In this document: piece by piece, positions 24,790-32,313 of the stretch
Position numbering within the stretch: position 1 is the first letter of the stretch
How the letters are laid out: each line of letters begins with the position of its first letter
IMG/VR virus record: IMGVR_UViG_3300022188_000006
Coordinates: 1 to 64,000 of that record
Strand: one strand, 5' to 3'
DNA length: 64,000 nucleotides
DNA from: a virus
Notes under the pieces: model-generated
The model's input: the letters and a program-made list of their open reading frames with translations, nothing else
Told to the model about the DNA's origin: nothing
Database searches by the model: none
Program-made: the position numbers and the translations under genes

Positions 24790-24865
24790 TGGAGCCGCCT
24801 CCCGGACTCGAACCGGGGACCTGCGGTTTACAAAACCGCTGCTCTACCAACTGAGCCAAGGCGGC
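24790..24865 (-). tRNA. tRNA-Thr (anticodon TGT), CCA encoded
   Basis: A full 76-nt cloverleaf: acceptor GCCGCCT/AGGCGGC, D stem GCTC/GAGC, anticodon stem GCGGT/ACCGC with loop TTTGTAA, T arm CCCGG-TTCGAGT-CCGGG, discriminator T and genomic CCA. It decodes ACA. The 5-prime end directly follows the stop codon of the RNase HII gene, so the tRNA is probably cut out of a polycistronic RNA. Confidence 0.95.
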
Positions 24866-25693
24866 TCACACTCCATGACGCCTCAAAATGGCCTGTACAA
24901 AGAATCTCTGCCGAGAGGACAACCGTTTTCCCGCACCGATCTTCTCCCGCGCTTCTCCAAGCGTATCCATCTCCCAACCAGAAAGCATTCCGGAGTCCAA
25001 GCATCTGTCAAGCGACTGCACGGCCACTTGTCCCCTCACGGCATCGCGATTAACAGGATCTTCGGGAGAAACCACAGACCAGAAGGTCAACCTGTGCACA
25101 GGAGACGGACCAAGCTTTTGCAAAACCTGCCTGTGTGCCTTCGTTCCATATCCCTTGTGCTTCTCGAAACCGTACTCTGGAAATCTGGCTGCTAGGGATT
25201 GCATCACGAGGTCATGATGCGCCTTCGCAAGTATGCTGGCCGCGGCGACTTGGTAGACACAAGAATCAGCCTTGGGGATCGCTTGGACCCAGTTTACATC
25301 CTTCGGCAGCACGTTCCCATCGACAACAACCTCCTTGTTTGTTTCCTTCCTAATCTCGTCCACAACAGCCTTTACGGCCTTGTGCCAGGCAGGCTGAATG
25401 CCAATGCGGTCAATCTCATTGGGAGGGACTTCGGCAATTTTCCAGGCTGTGGCATGACCCCGTATAAGAGCGGCTAATCTGGCGCGTTCTTTTTCGCTGA
25501 TCTTCTTCGAGTCGCGCACCCCAGAAACTACCATTGGCTCTATCGCCACCGCGCAAACGCACAGAGGCCCTGCCAATGAACCACGTCCGCATTCGTCGAC
25601 ACCGATGAAGTCGCCTATGATCGTGAACGCACCGGAGTCGAATGACCGACCCGGCCGCGGAAATGGATTAGGTGCTCTCTTCGGTCGCGGCAT
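24866..25693 (-). CDS. rnhB: Ribonuclease HII
   Basis: 275 aa. Cleaves RNA in RNA/DNA hybrids; in phages it probably removes primers. Catalytic residues are in GVDECGRGSLAGP (D33, E34), VVVDGN (D125) and KADSCVYQVAAASILAK (D143). The conserved end GYGTKAHRQVLQKLGPSPVHR is followed by about 70 extra residues with no known match. The first 25 residues are a Pro/Arg-rich extension. The start has AGAGG upstream. It is the first gene after the 25.75-kb terminator. Confidence 0.9.
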   Translation of the reverse strand: MPRPKRAPNPFPRPGRSFDSGAFTIIGDFIGVDECGRGSLAGPLCVCAVAIEPMVVSGVRDSKKISEKERARLAALIRGHATAWKIAEVPPNEIDRIGIQPAWHKAVKAVVDEIRKETNKEVVVDGNVLPKDVNWVQAIPKADSCVYQVAAASILAKAHHDLVMQSLAARFPEYGFEKHKGYGTKAHRQVLQKLGPSPVHRLTFWSVVSPEDPVNRDAVRGQVAVQSLDRCLDSGMLSGWEMDTLGEAREKIGAGKRLSSRQRFFVQAILRRHGV

Positions 25694-25711
25694 AGTAGTA
25701 CCTCTGTGCCA

Positions 25712-25740
25712 TATTCAGCGGTCGTAAGCGGAAAAATCAA
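25712..25740 (-). promoter_or_regulatory. Possible promoter upstream of rnhB
   Basis: TTGATT (25740-25735), a 17-nt spacer and TGAATA (25717-25712) on the minus strand, directly after the terminator. The -10 is weak. Position is logical for restarting transcription of the leftward genes. Confidence 0.35.
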
Positions 25741-25742
25741 GC

Positions 25743-25777
25743 AAAAAGGAAAGGCGGCACCTAAGCACCGCCTTTCC
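25743..25777 (-). terminator. Rho-independent terminator ending the late region
   Basis: Minus-strand hairpin with a perfect 10-bp stem (GGAAAGGCGG/CCGCCTTTCC, arms 25777-25768 and 25757-25748) followed by TTTTT. It separates the kinase/fibre region from rnhB and the early/middle genes. Confidence 0.85.
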
Positions 25778-25847
25778 CACCCGAGGTCGTCGTGTGCCGA
25801 ACATACAGCCGGACGTGTATCTTCTTAGCACACGGCTAGTTGTGGAC

Positions 25848-26093
25848 TCACGCAGAAACCAACACGCCACCGCGCCTATGATACAGGAGTGACTTGGACT
25901 GCGCCCAGATGGCAACAATGTCCCCTGTGGTTCCGTCAACCCGGAATTCCACCCCGTCGTCGAAGGTCGTCTGGGCATCGTACTGGACCCCAAGAAACTT
26001 CAGGGCATTTGCCGCTTTGTCGGCTGCGTCACAAGGAAAATGCTTCGGATCCACGTTCTTCTCATCCCAGAACTGCGTATAGTCGTAAGCCAT
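25848..26093 (-). CDS. Hypothetical protein, 81 aa
   Basis: Starts MAYDYTQFWDEKNVD with GGAGGTGG upstream. Helical first half, beta second half (VEFRVDGTTGDIVAIW). The last gene before the terminator. Function unknown. Confidence 0.65.
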   Translation of the reverse strand: MAYDYTQFWDEKNVDPKHFPCDAADKAANALKFLGVQYDAQTTFDDGVEFRVDGTTGDIVAIWAQSKSLLYHRRGGVLVSA

Positions 26094-26103
26094 TATCCAC
26101 CTC

Positions 26104-26133
26104 CTTCCTTAGAACTTGCTTCCTTAGAACTTG
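26104..26133. repeat. 15-bp tandem duplication at a gene junction
   Basis: The unit CTTCCTTAGAACTTG occurs twice in a row. The duplication repeats the last codon and stop of the lipoprotein gene; the second unit supplies part of the ribosome site for the 81-aa gene. Confidence 0.9.
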
Positions 26134-26774
26134 ATGATAAGCCCGGCCAGTCCCCAGGTGACTTCGTTTTCGTCGAAGTCCCACCCAGCGAAAAGACCGG
26201 TCTCGATCTCGAACACGCTCGTCCAGCACTTACTCACATGCACCCCCAAAAACTGCTCGGCACCTACAACACCGACACCGAGCCACCTAGCTTTTGGTAT
26301 ACGGATCTCACAGAGTTCTACTTCGAGCGCCGCACGCACCATATTCTGATCCAAGTCCCACAGCAGACCGCTGTGCATCTCCGGTATTTTGTAGGTTCTG
26401 ACAACCTCGGGTGCTACGATAAGATTTCCATCTTCGTCGTAGTCTGGATGGTCCTTGCTCGGTTTCCCAGGAGTAACCACGCCTCTGTCCCACGACCAGC
26501 GGAACCGACGCTCTGCCCGCCGCGGTTTCTTCGGGAGAGCTATCTTTATTGGCAACATGCCTGCCTCTTTGTGTCTGCTCTTTCGGTCAGCACTGACCGG
26601 ACGCGGCTTCACACTGTTCTTTCTGCTTTTGACCTGGCGCTGCCGATAGGCCAGCACCATTTCCCGCTCCTCGGGAGACAACAAGGCAAGTGACCGGTTG
26701 CCTACGGTGTTGCAGCCCACCAGAGCACAAAACGAGAGGACACAGACTAATCCTCGCCGACAATTCTGTCCCAT
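26124..26774 (-). CDS. Lipoprotein, 216 aa
   Basis: N-terminal signal LVCVLSFCALVGC is a lipobox, with Cys21 the lipidation site. The mature part begins with a basic/helical region (residues 35-95) and ends in a beta-rich domain (LGVGVVGAEQFLGVHVSKC, GLFAGWDFDENEV). Outer-membrane or periplasm-facing location is inferred, which would imply a Gram-negative host if correct. It could be a spanin-type lysis protein by position, but its length and beta content are unusual for that. It overlaps the end of the first kinase-like gene by 28 nt; GGAG precedes the ATG. It contains a palindrome copy. Confidence 0.65.
   Translation of the reverse strand: MGQNCRRGLVCVLSFCALVGCNTVGNRSLALLSPEEREMVLAYRQRQVKSRKNSVKPRPVSADRKSRHKEAGMLPIKIALPKKPRRAERRFRWSWDRGVVTPGKPSKDHPDYDEDGNLIVAPEVVRTYKIPEMHSGLLWDLDQNMVRAALEVELCEIRIPKARWLGVGVVGAEQFLGVHVSKCWTSVFEIETGLFAGWDFDENEVTWGLAGLIIKF
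26584..26599. repeat. Dispersed palindrome copy 4 (GGTCAG-CA-CTGACC)
   Basis: Perfect arms CGGTCAG/CTGACCG in the lipoprotein gene, codon register V-S-A-D. Confidence 0.85.
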
Positions 26775-28258
26775 ATTTCTCCGGCCTCCTCGGCGGTCTC
26801 GTTGAAGAACCGCACCGACAGAGTGTTCACCAGCTTGTCTCGATCTACTTTTTTGACTTCTTCCCTTATGTGGTCAGGGACAGAGTCAAGATCAAACCCG
26901 CCCACAAAATCTGACCTGCGTTCACTAGGGCCAAAGGCAAGCCCATGATCTATGCTGTAGAGATGGCCATTGTTGTCTACCAGCACATTGCCTAGATGGC
27001 CGTCGGTATTGGCTATGAATGCGTGCAAGATCGCTATTCGCCAAGCATCATCAACAGCATCAGCCCCGAAATGTTCGGCTATCACGTCTTCGTCGATATA
27101 CCTCATACCAGGCGGTAGAGCCCTACTAAGTGTCTTTGAGTTCTCCACAAACCTTTGGCAGCTTGCAGTGTACTTAGCACTTGGATCGCGCAAATCGTCG
27201 CTGTTTACATATTCGAAAGCGTCTGCGCGGATGACCTTCTCCATAATTTCGGGATCCGGAAGATAGTCCTTGATGACAGTAGTCTCTGGTACGATACTCC
27301 ATCCGAACATCTTTGCTATCTCATAAGCCATTACCTCGCGCTCAGAAGGACTGTCACCCTCAAGTCCCTCTCTGAGCATCCCATCAAAGGCTGATAGCGA
27401 GTCAAACTTTTGTATTGCTTTTGCACCCTCTTTTGTCTTTCGCAGAAGTGTTACACTACCGACGCCTTGCTCGCTGAAAAGCTCCAACTTTCCTGCCGCA
27501 GCCATCCTTCTGAATACGCCACCGAACTTTTGTGCTTTTGGGTCTGCCTTTCCTCCCACGTGCTTGCGTTTATGTGGATCGACTAAATTTTCCAATTTCT
27601 CGGCTATGTCAAGAGCATACGTCATCCAAGCAGAGTCGAAGAACTCGCTTATCTGCCCCGCAGTATACGTAGCAGACGAGATACGCTCCTTGTCTGTCTT
27701 TGCGTGTTTAATGTCGCGAAGTCCACGATTTAGGCGAAGATAACTGGGTTCTATCTCTGGCTCTCCCGCTTCTGCTTCAACTTTCGGCGACATGTCACGT
27801 AAACGCTCCACAAGCGCAACAACTGCTTCTCCGATTTCTTTCATCTGTTCGGCTGCCTCAGCTGCTGATAGCTTTCCCCGTTCCGCCTGCTCAACAATTT
27901 CCTTGGTTTTGTCTTCTACCTGAAGCAGCGTATGCAGCTTTGGTACTGTTCTAAAACCAACCTCATGGCGCTGCCCAAGTTTTACCCACTTACCCCCTAC
28001 CAAGGCTTTTCGCGATTTGGGATTGTAGGGTAGCCACTCGCCTTTGAGCTTTATGTGCCACCCGCTAACCCACCTTCTTATAGTACCGTCTTTGTAACCG
28101 CGTCCGCTAGGATCTCTGTAAGGGTCAAACAGCGAAGGCGGTTTGTAGCCCTCAGGCTTTGGTTTCTGCACCGTCGGTACAGTCTGCTTCCAGACGCCCT
28201 GAAATTGCCGAAGATCCAGGATCAAGCCAGGCATAGTATCAGCTGCTTTCTTCTTCAT
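26747..28258 (-). CDS. PI3/4-kinase/HipA-like kinase, array member 1
   Basis: 503 aa. Domains: an N-terminal module (GTIRRWVSGWHIKLKGEWLP, residues 58-77), a helical middle (110-235), and a kinase-like C-terminal domain. The kinase part has LLRKTKEGAKAIQKFD (candidate ATP lysine K280/K284), SCQRFVEN, and the catalytic loop ANTDGHLGNVLVD (D419, H421, N424) with metal-binding YSIDHGLAFG (D437). This is the D-x-H-x-x-N ... ID pattern of PI3/4-kinase/HipA-like enzymes, which phosphorylate proteins or lipids. Three paralogs follow upstream. Start at 28258 overlaps paralog 2; ATG at 28234 is an alternative. Substrate unknown. Confidence 0.7.
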   Translation of the reverse strand: MKKKAADTMPGLILDLRQFQGVWKQTVPTVQKPKPEGYKPPSLFDPYRDPSGRGYKDGTIRRWVSGWHIKLKGEWLPYNPKSRKALVGGKWVKLGQRHEVGFRTVPKLHTLLQVEDKTKEIVEQAERGKLSAAEAAEQMKEIGEAVVALVERLRDMSPKVEAEAGEPEIEPSYLRLNRGLRDIKHAKTDKERISSATYTAGQISEFFDSAWMTYALDIAEKLENLVDPHKRKHVGGKADPKAQKFGGVFRRMAAAGKLELFSEQGVGSVTLLRKTKEGAKAIQKFDSLSAFDGMLREGLEGDSPSEREVMAYEIAKMFGWSIVPETTVIKDYLPDPEIMEKVIRADAFEYVNSDDLRDPSAKYTASCQRFVENSKTLSRALPPGMRYIDEDVIAEHFGADAVDDAWRIAILHAFIANTDGHLGNVLVDNNGHLYSIDHGLAFGPSERRSDFVGGFDLDSVPDHIREEVKKVDRDKLVNTLSVRFFNETAEEAGEIWDRIVGED

Positions 28259-29798
28259 CTTCTGGGTTTAGTATTCTTTCCAGGATTTCCTCCGCGCGAT
28301 CCGCAGTAGCATGCGCACCATACGCTTCGAGCGTAGCGCGGACCTCGCCGGTTTCTACGGCCTCTCGGAGTTCTTCCTTAATGTGGTCTGGCACTTCATC
28401 CAGGTCAAATCCATCAAATATAGAGCGCTCTTGTCCAGGTCCGAAAATCAGACCGTGGTCGATGCTATACATATGTCCGTCTTTATCGACTAGGACATTG
28501 CCCGCATGACCGTCGGTGTTGGCAACAATAGCGTGGAGAATAGCTATTCGCCAGGCATCATCGAGTGCTTTCTTGCCGAACATTCGCTCCACATCTGAAG
28601 GAAACAAGAACCGGCGCCAAGACAAGAGCCTCTTTTCGCTATCAGTGACTACATCTGCTAGCGCTTCCGAATTTTCGACAAATCGCTGGCAACTTCCGTA
28701 GAACTTTTCATCGGCACTGTTGATTTCATCCAAGGGAAGAATATACAGCGCTTCGCCTTCCGCTACCTTTTGCATCTCCTCTGGAGGCGGAAGATAGTCC
28801 TTCATAACTTCCGTCTCCGGAACAATCTTCCAACCGAATAGCTTTGCAACGTCATAAGCAGCAGCTTCTCGCAAGGAAGGAGTTTCACCTTCCAAAGACT
28901 GCCTAAAGGTTCCTTCTCTCACAGACAGTACATCGTACTTCTGTATTGCTTTTGCCCCTTCTTCAGTGGTTCGGAGAAAGGATCTGCTCGCAGCGCCTTG
29001 TTTATAGAACAGCTCGACTTTTCCCTTTGCCCCCATCTTGGCCAATATTCCTCCGGCCTTTAGGAGGTGCTCATCAGGAGCCCCAGCCACATTTTTGCGT
29101 AGACCAGGTGTTATTATCTCCTCAACCGTACTGGCTGCATTGACTATTGCATCGAATTCCTCGGACTCAACATAGGCCGAAATCGAGCGTGTCACGATGT
29201 CGAGTGAGCTATACTCAGGCTCCAGTTTATCCAAGTCCTTTTTAAGCTCGTCAAAAGGTTCAACGTCGTCAAGGTCTACTCGTAGTTCGCTGAAATCCTC
29301 CCATCCCCCGTAATCACCAAGCAGCTGACTCTTGGCAATCTCTGGTACCATGGGAGAAAAGGTCCAAAGCTCCTCGGTGAAGTGTACAAAAGCTTCGCCG
29401 ATTTCTTTGAGTTTGGCGGCTGCTTCGTGCTCATCTATCTTGTCGTTCTCGTAGTCCCTGAACACGTCCTTGGCTTCTTGTTCCGCTTCGTAAATCTGGT
29501 CCCATTCTGGAACTCTTCTCTGAGGAATACGGGCTTTCTCACCAACGGGAACCCACTTATTACCTACAAAAGCGGCCTCCGCCTTAGGATCGTAGGGGAA
29601 CCACTCGCCCTTCAGTTTGATATGGAGGCCGTCTTGCCAACGGCGTATCGTACCCTCGCGGTAGCCTTTACCTGTGGGGTCTCTATGCGGATCGAATCTA
29701 GAGGGCGGTTTGTAACCCTTTGGTATTGGGTTCCAGCCCGGAAAAAGCGTTCGCTGTTGCTGTTTCCACAGCAATCGGAAACGGAAAAGGTTCAGCAC
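28239..29798 (-). CDS. PI3/4-kinase/HipA-like kinase, array member 2
   Basis: 519 aa, same layout as member 1: GTIRRWQDGLHIKLKGEWFP near residue 55, an acidic helical middle, then FLRTTEEGAKAIQKYD, REAAAYDVAKLFGWKIVPE, SCQRFVEN, ANTDGHAGNVLVD and YSIDHGLIFG. All catalytic positions seem intact. The closest relative is member 1 by eye. GTG start with AGGA upstream. It ends in an acidic tail (PEDEEESS) that overlaps the start of member 1. Confidence 0.7.
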   Translation of the reverse strand: MLNLFRFRLLWKQQQRTLFPGWNPIPKGYKPPSRFDPHRDPTGKGYREGTIRRWQDGLHIKLKGEWFPYDPKAEAAFVGNKWVPVGEKARIPQRRVPEWDQIYEAEQEAKDVFRDYENDKIDEHEAAAKLKEIGEAFVHFTEELWTFSPMVPEIAKSQLLGDYGGWEDFSELRVDLDDVEPFDELKKDLDKLEPEYSSLDIVTRSISAYVESEEFDAIVNAASTVEEIITPGLRKNVAGAPDEHLLKAGGILAKMGAKGKVELFYKQGAASRSFLRTTEEGAKAIQKYDVLSVREGTFRQSLEGETPSLREAAAYDVAKLFGWKIVPETEVMKDYLPPPEEMQKVAEGEALYILPLDEINSADEKFYGSCQRFVENSEALADVVTDSEKRLLSWRRFLFPSDVERMFGKKALDDAWRIAILHAIVANTDGHAGNVLVDKDGHMYSIDHGLIFGPGQERSIFDGFDLDEVPDHIKEELREAVETGEVRATLEAYGAHATADRAEEILERILNPEDEEESS

Positions 29799-29822
29799 GA
29801 CTTGCTTCCTGTTGGGATTGAA

Positions 29823-30182
29823 TCACTTATTGCCAGATTTTTGCTTCTTCCGTTGCTTGAGCCAATCTTCTTTCTTCATCTTCCACTTGCCAGCCTGCTT
29901 GGACACATCTTCGAGACTTCCCTTGCGCAAGATAGCGCGGCTGTAGGTCCCACTACGGAAGAGCAAACCAAGGAGGAACCGGGCTCCATCCTCAGGATAG
30001 AGGCGGTCGCCATAGTAATCGGGTACCCCGTCCTCTTTCCAGGAGTGCATCCAGAACTCGCTGGAATTTTTAGTGACGTAGATCTCACCATTCCTCAGTA
30101 TCACGCGGGCCTCGGTTACCCAGTCGCCGTGACTATAGGAAATCCAATCAACTACGATGTCGTCGTTCTGCACCTTTAACAT
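29823..30182 (-). CDS. Small companion protein s1 of the kinase array, 119 aa
   Basis: Beta-rich N-terminus (VQNDDIVVDWISYSHGDWV) followed by WMHSWKEDGVPDYYGDRL and GARFLLGLLFRSGTYSRAIL, ending in a Lys-rich tail. It shares the W-x-x-x-G-(I/V)-x-D-Y-x-G ... RFLLGLL-R-x-GTY pattern with s2 (31703) and is related more distantly to s3 (32026). It lies between kinases 3 and 2. Companion, substrate or inhibitor of the kinases by position only. GGAGAG precedes the ATG. Confidence 0.6.
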   Translation of the reverse strand: MLKVQNDDIVVDWISYSHGDWVTEARVILRNGEIYVTKNSSEFWMHSWKEDGVPDYYGDRLYPEDGARFLLGLLFRSGTYSRAILRKGSLEDVSKQAGKWKMKKEDWLKQRKKQKSGNK

Positions 30183-30234
30183 TTTGTCTCTCCATCCAGT
30201 ACACAGTACATTCTATCGCACAGGCAACAGCGCC

Positions 30235-31728
30235 TCAACCACCAGTCAAATCAATTAGTCGTTTCAGCCTCTTCTCTACCGCTTCCGCAGCGTCACCCAG
30301 TCCATAAGGCTCCAGAGCTTGGCGAATTTGTTCCGGCTTTACTTGCCTCAGCTCCCTCTTTACCTCGTCAGGCATTTCCTCCGCCTTGAAGTCTGAAAAG
30401 ATCGAAAGAAATTCTTTTTCCCCACCAAAAGACAGGCTGTTGTCGATGGCGTACAGGTGCCCACTCTTGTCGACGAGGATGTTTCCTGGATGTCCATCGG
30501 TATTACAAGTCAGGATGTGGAAAGCCGATATCCTCCAAGCATCCTGTTCAGCCGTCTCTCCGAACCGTTCCCTGATGTACTCCGGATCCACCTGCTGGAA
30601 CTTGATGTCGCTACAGGCGTCGGCGAGGGCGCTAGAATCCTCCACGAACCGCTGACAACTTGCCTGGTAAACAGCGTCCGGGTCGGCAACTTTGCTGTAC
30701 GAGATGAATTCTGCGCCTTCTTTGTTTATGACTTTTTTCAATGTGTCAGAGTCCGGAAGGTTATCGTGGATCACACCGGTTTCAGGAACGATTTTCCAAC
30801 CGAACAACTTGGCAAGTTCGTAGGCTGCGGCTTCCCTTTGTGATGGTGGAGCATCAGTCATCAGCGTACTACGCATCTGCCCGTTTTCTGCGGCCAGCAC
30901 GTCGAATTTTTGCACAGCCTTTGTACCGTCTTCAGTTGTACGAAGCAGACAAGTGCTGGCAATTCCCTGGGTACCCAGCATCTCCAGTTTAGCAGGTCTC
31001 GCTGCCTTGGCGAAAAAGCCACCTTTCTTGACAAGGTCGGGATCCTCTCGTCCACCAATCTTTTTCCGCTTTTCAGTCGTGAGCTTGCTCATACCCTCCG
31101 CGAGTTCCATGAACATGTCGAAATCCGGACTATTTAGGAACTCGCCAATGGCCTCCGCCACAGCTAGGAGACTTTCTGGATCGTCCGGATCCATGTTCTC
31201 ATAGGCAGCGCCTATGTCGTGGTAATCGTTCATCTCGAAGAACTGGTTAGTGCGTTTAAGCACAGGCGACATCTCTGCAACATCGTTGCACATGTCGATG
31301 AGACCGCTAATAATGTCCTTCAACCCATTCGCGGCCTCCTCTCCGTCTATTTCTCCGTTTTCAGCAGCATCAGCCAGCCGAAAAGCTTCCCGCTCAACAT
31401 CGAGCAATTGCTTATCAGTAAGAACGGATATCTCGCGTTGTTGGCGTGGCTGTTTCAGGGGAACCCACTTGTTGCCACGCAGGATCGCGTGGTGCTCCTC
31501 ATCGTAGGGAAACCATTCGCCCTTGATCTTTATGTGGAGCCCGTTCGCCCAACGACGTACCGTGCCCTCGCGATAACCTCTTCCCCCAGGTTCTCGGCTG
31601 GGGTCAAACAGCCCGGCCGGTTTGTACCCCTGCGGCGGTGCCTTCGGCATCCCGGACAGCCGTGGCTGATACTGCTTCCACACACCGCGGAAATCTCTGA
31701 GCTTAATCAGCCCTGTCAGTCCGTTCAT
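30235..31728 (-). CDS. PI3/4-kinase/HipA-like kinase, array member 3
   Basis: 497 aa. N-terminal GTVRRWANGLHIKIKGEWFP, helical middle, LLRTTEDGTKAVQKFD, REAAAYELAKLFGWKIVPE, SCQRFVED, TCNTDGHPGNILVD and YAIDNSLSFGGE. The final motif reads IDNS rather than IDHG of members 1 and 2, as in member 4. It overlaps the end of s2 by 26 nt (ATG at 31728), so synthesis is coupled to that small protein. Confidence 0.7.
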   Translation of the reverse strand: MNGLTGLIKLRDFRGVWKQYQPRLSGMPKAPPQGYKPAGLFDPSREPGGRGYREGTVRRWANGLHIKIKGEWFPYDEEHHAILRGNKWVPLKQPRQQREISVLTDKQLLDVEREAFRLADAAENGEIDGEEAANGLKDIISGLIDMCNDVAEMSPVLKRTNQFFEMNDYHDIGAAYENMDPDDPESLLAVAEAIGEFLNSPDFDMFMELAEGMSKLTTEKRKKIGGREDPDLVKKGGFFAKAARPAKLEMLGTQGIASTCLLRTTEDGTKAVQKFDVLAAENGQMRSTLMTDAPPSQREAAAYELAKLFGWKIVPETGVIHDNLPDSDTLKKVINKEGAEFISYSKVADPDAVYQASCQRFVEDSSALADACSDIKFQQVDPEYIRERFGETAEQDAWRISAFHILTCNTDGHPGNILVDKSGHLYAIDNSLSFGGEKEFLSIFSDFKAEEMPDEVKRELRQVKPEQIRQALEPYGLGDAAEAVEKRLKRLIDLTGG

Positions 31729-32029
31729 CTGACCAGTTTCCAGCTATTTCTTCCAGTTCCCACAAAAATCCCTTCACAAGTGCGACTCTTCCATAGGTTC
31801 CACCGCGCATGAGCAAACCTAGGAGAAATCGTGGACCATCCGAAGGCCGCAAGGCGCTTCCATCATAATCAGAGATACCTTGCTTTTCCCATGCCTCTAG
31901 CTGTTCCATCGGCAGATCTTTCGTGGCATAGAGTTCCCCGTCGCGCACAATGAACCTGCCGCGACGCTTCCACTCGCCATCAACGCACTGTAGATAGTCT
32001 GCCACAATATCGTCAGGACGCAGCTTCAT
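31703..32029 (-). CDS. Small companion protein s2 of the kinase array, 108 aa
   Basis: Begins LRPDDIVADYLQCVDGEW, followed by EAWEKQGISDYDG and GPRFLLGLLMRGGTYGRV, the same pattern as s1. Its ATG overlaps the stop of s3 (ATGA) and its end overlaps kinase 3. Function unknown. Confidence 0.6.
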   Translation of the reverse strand: MKLRPDDIVADYLQCVDGEWKRRGRFIVRDGELYATKDLPMEQLEAWEKQGISDYDGSALRPSDGPRFLLGLLMRGGTYGRVALVKGFLWELEEIAGNWSDERTDRAD

Positions 32030-32301
32030 TTCGCCTTTTTCTTTCTGTCAACGACGACAATGCGTTCCTTGTCTCCGTCCCTGGCAACCAGTGCTTCGAG
32101 AAACGCTACCTCGTCGTCCATGATAACTTGTTTCCCGTCTTTGTTTGGGATTCCGTGTCTGCGCCATGAGCGCAGAATCGACCGATCCGACCAACCGGAG
32201 GCGGTAATCTTGTTGTCCTCATAGGTCAGACGCACCTTGGAGACCCATTCTCCTTCTTCGCGTACAAAGTAATAAAAAGCCAATCCATTCTCTATCTTCA
32301 C
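32026..32301 (-). CDS. Small companion protein s3 of the kinase array, 91 aa
   Basis: More diverged relative of s1/s2: LAFYYFVREEGEWVSKVRLT, then SWRRHGIPNKDGKQV and VAFLEALVARDGDKERIVV, Lys-rich end. GTG start with AAGGA 7 nt upstream. Directly downstream of kinase 4. Confidence 0.55.
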   Translation of the reverse strand: MKIENGLAFYYFVREEGEWVSKVRLTYEDNKITASGWSDRSILRSWRRHGIPNKDGKQVIMDDEVAFLEALVARDGDKERIVVVDRKKKAK

Positions 32302-32313
32302 AGATGTTTCCTT

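Noticed and set aside
24790-24865. tRNA as an attachment site
   Set aside because: No integrase or duplicated tRNA end is visible in the window.
26104-26133. 15-bp tandem repeat as a functional element
   Set aside because: It only duplicates a stop-codon/ribosome-site junction and is best explained as a recent slippage duplication; kept as a feature, not as a finding.
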